This document shows, piece by piece, positions 61,036 through 64,000 of a stretch of DNA of 64,000 bases. The position numbers and the translations under genes were made by a program. This stretch comes from DASPKM01 sp035628135. Its GTDB lineage: Bacteria; Bacteroidota; Bacteroidia; Chitinophagales; Chitinophagaceae. The stretch lies in NCBI GenBank assembly GCA_035628135.1, contig DASPKM010000005.1:124001-188000 (forward strand), read 5' to 3'. Under the pieces are notes generated by a model. The model was not told the DNA's origin, did not search any database, and saw only the letters and a program-made list of their open reading frames with translations. Position 1 is the stretch's first letter; every line of letters begins with the position of its first letter.

Positions 61036-64000
61036 ATGAGAAGAACTCTCCTCTTTCTCAGCTTATTGCTGTTAACAATTCTAAGCTTCGCACAACAAAC
61101 ACGCACCATTACCGGTAGAATAACCGACGAACGTGGCGACCCGGTAGCTTTTGCTTCTATTAAATTGAAAGGTGCACGGGGTGGTGTTGCCGCAGATGCA
61201 GCAGGCAATTTTACCATCACCGCCAAATCGGGCGATGTATTGGTAATATCCGGCGCGGGCCTTATTGAAAAAGAAGTGACGGTAGGTCAAGACAATGTGC
61301 TGAACATTCCATTGCAACGCAACCAGTCATCCCTGACCGAAGTATTCGTTACCGGTTATAGCACCAAATCCAAGCGTGCTGCTTCCGGCTCCGCCACAGC
61401 GGTAGCTATCGATGACATACGTACGCAGCCCATGGCTTCCTTCGATCAGTTGTTGCAGGGACAAGCGCCCGGCATCAACGTAGTTACCGGCAGCGGCCAG
61501 CCCGGCCGTTCGGGTAACGTTACCATCCGCGGTAAAGGTTCTATCAGCGGTTCTACGCAACCCTTATACATCGTAGACGGTGTTCAAATCAATGCCGCAG
61601 ATTTCTCCACGCTCAACCAGGGCGATTTTGAAAGCGTGACCGTATTAAGAGATGCGGCCGCGGCTTCTATTTATGGTTCCCGCGCTGCCGGCGGTGTTAT
61701 TGTTGTTACAACCCGCCGCGGCAGGATAGGGCCCACCCGTTTTAATTACGACGTTCAATACGGGCAAAGCTATTGGCCGCGCTCAAAGCTCAAGCTCATG
61801 GGCAGCAACGAAAAGCTGGATTATGAATTGGACAATGGCAATCCCAATGGTTGGACTGCAGCGGAAATAGACAGCCTTCGCAATATTGAAACAGATTGGG
61901 AAAAAGTTTTTTTCAGAACAGGCATTACACAAATACACCAGCTAAGCGCTTCGGGTGGCAACGATAAGAGCAGGTTCTATGCATCCATTGCATACCTGAA
62001 CCAAACAGGCGTGGTACAGGCAAGTGGGCTGAAAAGATATACGGGACGCCTGAACCTTGAAACAGGCACCGACAATTTAAGGATTGGAATGAATACGACC
62101 TTTGGCTATTCAATATTCAACAGCACCCAGGAAAACAACCAGAGCATTGCCTCGCCATTGAATGGGCTTAGATGGTCACTGCCTTACTTTACACCGTATG
62201 ATAAAGATGGAACATACCTGAAAGATCCTACGCCATCCCAGCAACCCAACCCATTGGAAGAATTGTTGGACAACACACGCAGGTTCCCGCAATGGAAAGC
62301 AGTTGGAAATATTTTCGGTGAATACAAGCTCCCGTTCTATCGCCCGATAACCCTGCGCACCAGTTGGGGACTGGATTATACTCAGAATGAATCAGAAGTA
62401 TATAACAGGCGCACAACCGCATTAGGACAAGCAGCTACGGGCGGGCAGGGATCGCTTGCACGGTTGTTTAACCGCAGGCTGCGTTACATAGGCACCAACT
62501 CTATCAATTTCAAAAAAACCATTGGGTCAGAGCACGACCTGAACGCTACACTCTTCCAGGAGTACGTGCGCGAAGATTTCCGCACATTTAACTTTACAGG
62601 GTTCGGCCTTACGCTGCCCTTCCCTAACGAAGCGGCCATCACCAATGGTTCCAGCGACAATGGATTTATTCCCATTGTCGGCGGTGGCGGTACCAAAAGC
62701 AGCCTCGTATCTTATTTTGCCGATGTTGATTATGGGTTCAGGAATAAATATTTCCTGCACGCAGGTTACCGCCGCGATGGTTCCAGCAGGTTCGGCGCAA
62801 ATAACAAATGGGCCGATTTTTATAATGTAGGCGCAAGCTGGGTTATTTCTGATGAATCTTTCATGGATGCATGGAGAGGCTCACTCGATTTGTTGAAACT
62901 AAAGCTGAGCTATGGGACCGTTGGCAACCAGGCACCGATAGATGGTGCGGGTAACATAGCTGATTTTGCTTCGCGTCCTCTATTGGGCAGGGCAAGTTAT
63001 GGCGGCGCAACAGGACTTAGGCTCAATGACCCCGGCAACCGCGATTTGAAATGGGAAACAAGGGCCACCTTCAACGGAGGTTTTGAATTTGGATTCTTCA
63101 AGAACAGGTTGGGGGGTTCTATCGAATATTATCACAGCATTACCAGCGATCTTTTCTATCGCAGGGCAATATCCGGCACCAGCGGTTTTGCAACAGAGCT
63201 GGCCAATGCCGGCAGGATGCGCAACCAGGGAATAGAGATCAATTTGAGAGGACAGCCAATACGTACCAGGGACTTCTTCTGGTCCATCGACGCAAACTTC
63301 ACTTACAACAAAAACACAATTCTTGAGCTAGGCCCCGATGGCGAAGACAATGTGCAAAACGGTGTAACGGTATTAAAGATCGGTAAGCCGCTAAACACAC
63401 TGTGGCTGGTGAAATATGCAGGCGTTGACCCCGACAATGGAGACCCGCTGTATTTTGACCAAACCGGAAAGGTCACTAATATCTATAGTCCGGATGACAA
63501 TGTATATCTCGGTACCAGCGACGCTCCTTACTTCGGTGGCATCACCAACACCTTCAATTATAAAGGCGTGGAGCTGCAGGTATTCTGGGTATATGCACTC
63601 GGTAACGAGGTGTACAACAACGACCGTTTGAATGTGGAGAATCCTGGTTACACTGCTTCGCAATTATCAAGAGATCTGCTGCGCGAATGGAGGAATCCCG
63701 GTGATATTACCGACGTTCCCCGTGCCGACCCAAGCGTATACTTCCTGGATGGTACCACGCGCTTTGTAGAAAATGGAAGCTATTGGAGGTTGCGCAACGT
63801 TCAGCTTTCTTACAACTTGCCGCGTACCATACTGGATAAGATCAAGGTGAGCAACCTGCGTGTATTTATTCAGGCACAAAATTTCATCACCATTACCGAA
63901 TACCGCGGTTATGATCCCGAGGTTCCGGCTGGTGGCGCATTGAACGCAGGTGCGCAGTATCCCACCTTAAAAACTGTCACCGCAGGCATCAACCTTCAAT
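61036..64000 (+). CDS. SusC/RagA-family TonB-dependent receptor (3), cut at the right edge
   Basis: The frame from the ATG at 61036 stays open to the end of the window (988 codons), and the last readable residues, TAGINLQ, are the terminal beta-strand, so only one or two codons are missing. Signal peptide (ends LSFAQQ), carboxypeptidase-D-like domain (RTITGRITDERGDPVAFASI), plug (EVFVTGYSTKSKRAASGSA; LYIVDGVQI) and barrel are all present. It has no terminator or SusD inside the window; a SusD partner is expected just beyond the edge. Confidence 0.94.
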   Translation, partial: MRRTLLFLSLLLLTILSFAQQTRTITGRITDERGDPVAFASIKLKGARGGVAADAAGNFTITAKSGDVLVISGAGLIEKEVTVGQDNVLNIPLQRNQSSLTEVFVTGYSTKSKRAASGSATAVAIDDIRTQPMASFDQLLQGQAPGINVVTGSGQPGRSGNVTIRGKGSISGSTQPLYIVDGVQINAADFSTLNQGDFESVTVLRDAAAASIYGSRAAGGVIVVTTRRGRIGPTRFNYDVQYGQSYWPRSKLKLMGSNEKLDYELDNGNPNGWTAAEIDSLRNIETDWEKVFFRTGITQIHQLSASGGNDKSRFYASIAYLNQTGVVQASGLKRYTGRLNLETGTDNLRIGMNTTFGYSIFNSTQENNQSIASPLNGLRWSLPYFTPYDKDGTYLKDPTPSQQPNPLEELLDNTRRFPQWKAVGNIFGEYKLPFYRPITLRTSWGLDYTQNESEVYNRRTTALGQAATGGQGSLARLFNRRLRYIGTNSINFKKTIGSEHDLNATLFQEYVREDFRTFNFTGFGLTLPFPNEAAITNGSSDNGFIPIVGGGGTKSSLVSYFADVDYGFRNKYFLHAGYRRDGSSRFGANNKWADFYNVGASWVISDESFMDAWRGSLDLLKLKLSYGTVGNQAPIDGAGNIADFASRPLLGRASYGGATGLRLNDPGNRDLKWETRATFNGGFEFGFFKNRLGGSIEYYHSITSDLFYRRAISGTSGFATELANAGRMRNQGIEINLRGQPIRTRDFFWSIDANFTYNKNTILELGPDGEDNVQNGVTVLKIGKPLNTLWLVKYAGVDPDNGDPLYFDQTGKVTNIYSPDDNVYLGTSDAPYFGGITNTFNYKGVELQVFWVYALGNEVYNNDRLNVENPGYTASQLSRDLLREWRNPGDITDVPRADPSVYFLDGTTRFVENGSYWRLRNVQLSYNLPRTILDKIKVSNLRVFIQAQNFITITEYRGYDPEVPAGGALNAGAQYPTLKTVTAGINLQ

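Noticed and set aside
1..64000. tRNA and rRNA genes
   Set aside because: I found no cloverleaf with a plausible anticodon and TTC arm and no conserved rRNA segment by reading; a covariance search would be decisive.

Overview
The window comes from a Gram-negative Bacteroidota chromosome, most likely Chitinophagaceae or a close relative. The evidence is SusC/SusD outer-membrane pairs with RagA/RagB features, TTTG/TAnnTTTG-like promoters, weak Shine-Dalgarno sites, LpxB (lipid A synthesis), a DUF6728-like protein and many SPII lipoproteins. This assignment is by gene content; no rRNA or tRNA gene is visible in the window.

Layout. 1-419: end of an M1-type metallopeptidase. 0.6-4.1 kb: Ku and a three-domain LigD (bacterial NHEJ). 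4.4-10 kb: a minus-strand run of sigma-54 (rpoN), an NtrC-type activator and two PAS histidine kinases. 10-15.3 kb: a stress/envelope group (SDR, DUF1328, OmpA-type glycine-zipper lipoprotein, YtxH, holin-X-like, single-domain receivers). 15.3-21.5 kb: a MocR-type regulator divergent from a PLP decarboxylase, EamA exporter, double GNAT and branched-chain aminotransferase. 21.5-29.3 kb: housekeeping (SDR, CBM48 protein, truncated haemoglobin, lpxB, surE, atpG, scpB, lysA), interrupted by a four-helix-bundle (23S IVP-type) gene flanked by inverted arrays of an 8-nt repeat.

29.4-32.5 kb holds the most interesting locus: a CHAT-type caspase-like protease with a large unrecognised N-terminal region, then 11 nt later a protein with bacterial gasdermin features, then 7 nt later a hotdog-fold DUF4442 protein. 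A promoter-like element with a perfect inverted repeat lies upstream. I read it as a two- or three-gene abortive-infection defence unit. 32.5-33.9 kb is a beta-CASP metallo-beta-lactamase nuclease.

34-42 kb is a mutagenesis/repair island: a four-gene overlapping operon (DnaE-like polymerase with a degenerate PHP domain, Y-family polymerase, unknown protein, SRAP peptidase) behind a palindromic operator, followed by a second LigD that lacks the phosphoesterase domain. 42-48.8 kb holds an HTH/DUF2975 pair, a lipoprotein, a CopB-type copper ATPase and several unrecognised, partly AT-rich small genes. 48.8-50.7 kb is a LytS/LytTR two-component pair. 51.4-64 kb holds three SusC-like receptors, the first two with SusD partners, in separately terminated units; the third runs off the right edge with only its last codon or two missing. 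No glycoside hydrolase is visible near them.

Working together: Ku and two LigD proteins, the DnaE/DinB/SRAP cassette and the beta-CASP nuclease make this a segment rich in DNA-damage and nucleic-acid processing. The CHAT-gasdermin unit adds programmed cell death. The receptors and the neighbouring LytTR system point to nutrient sensing and uptake.
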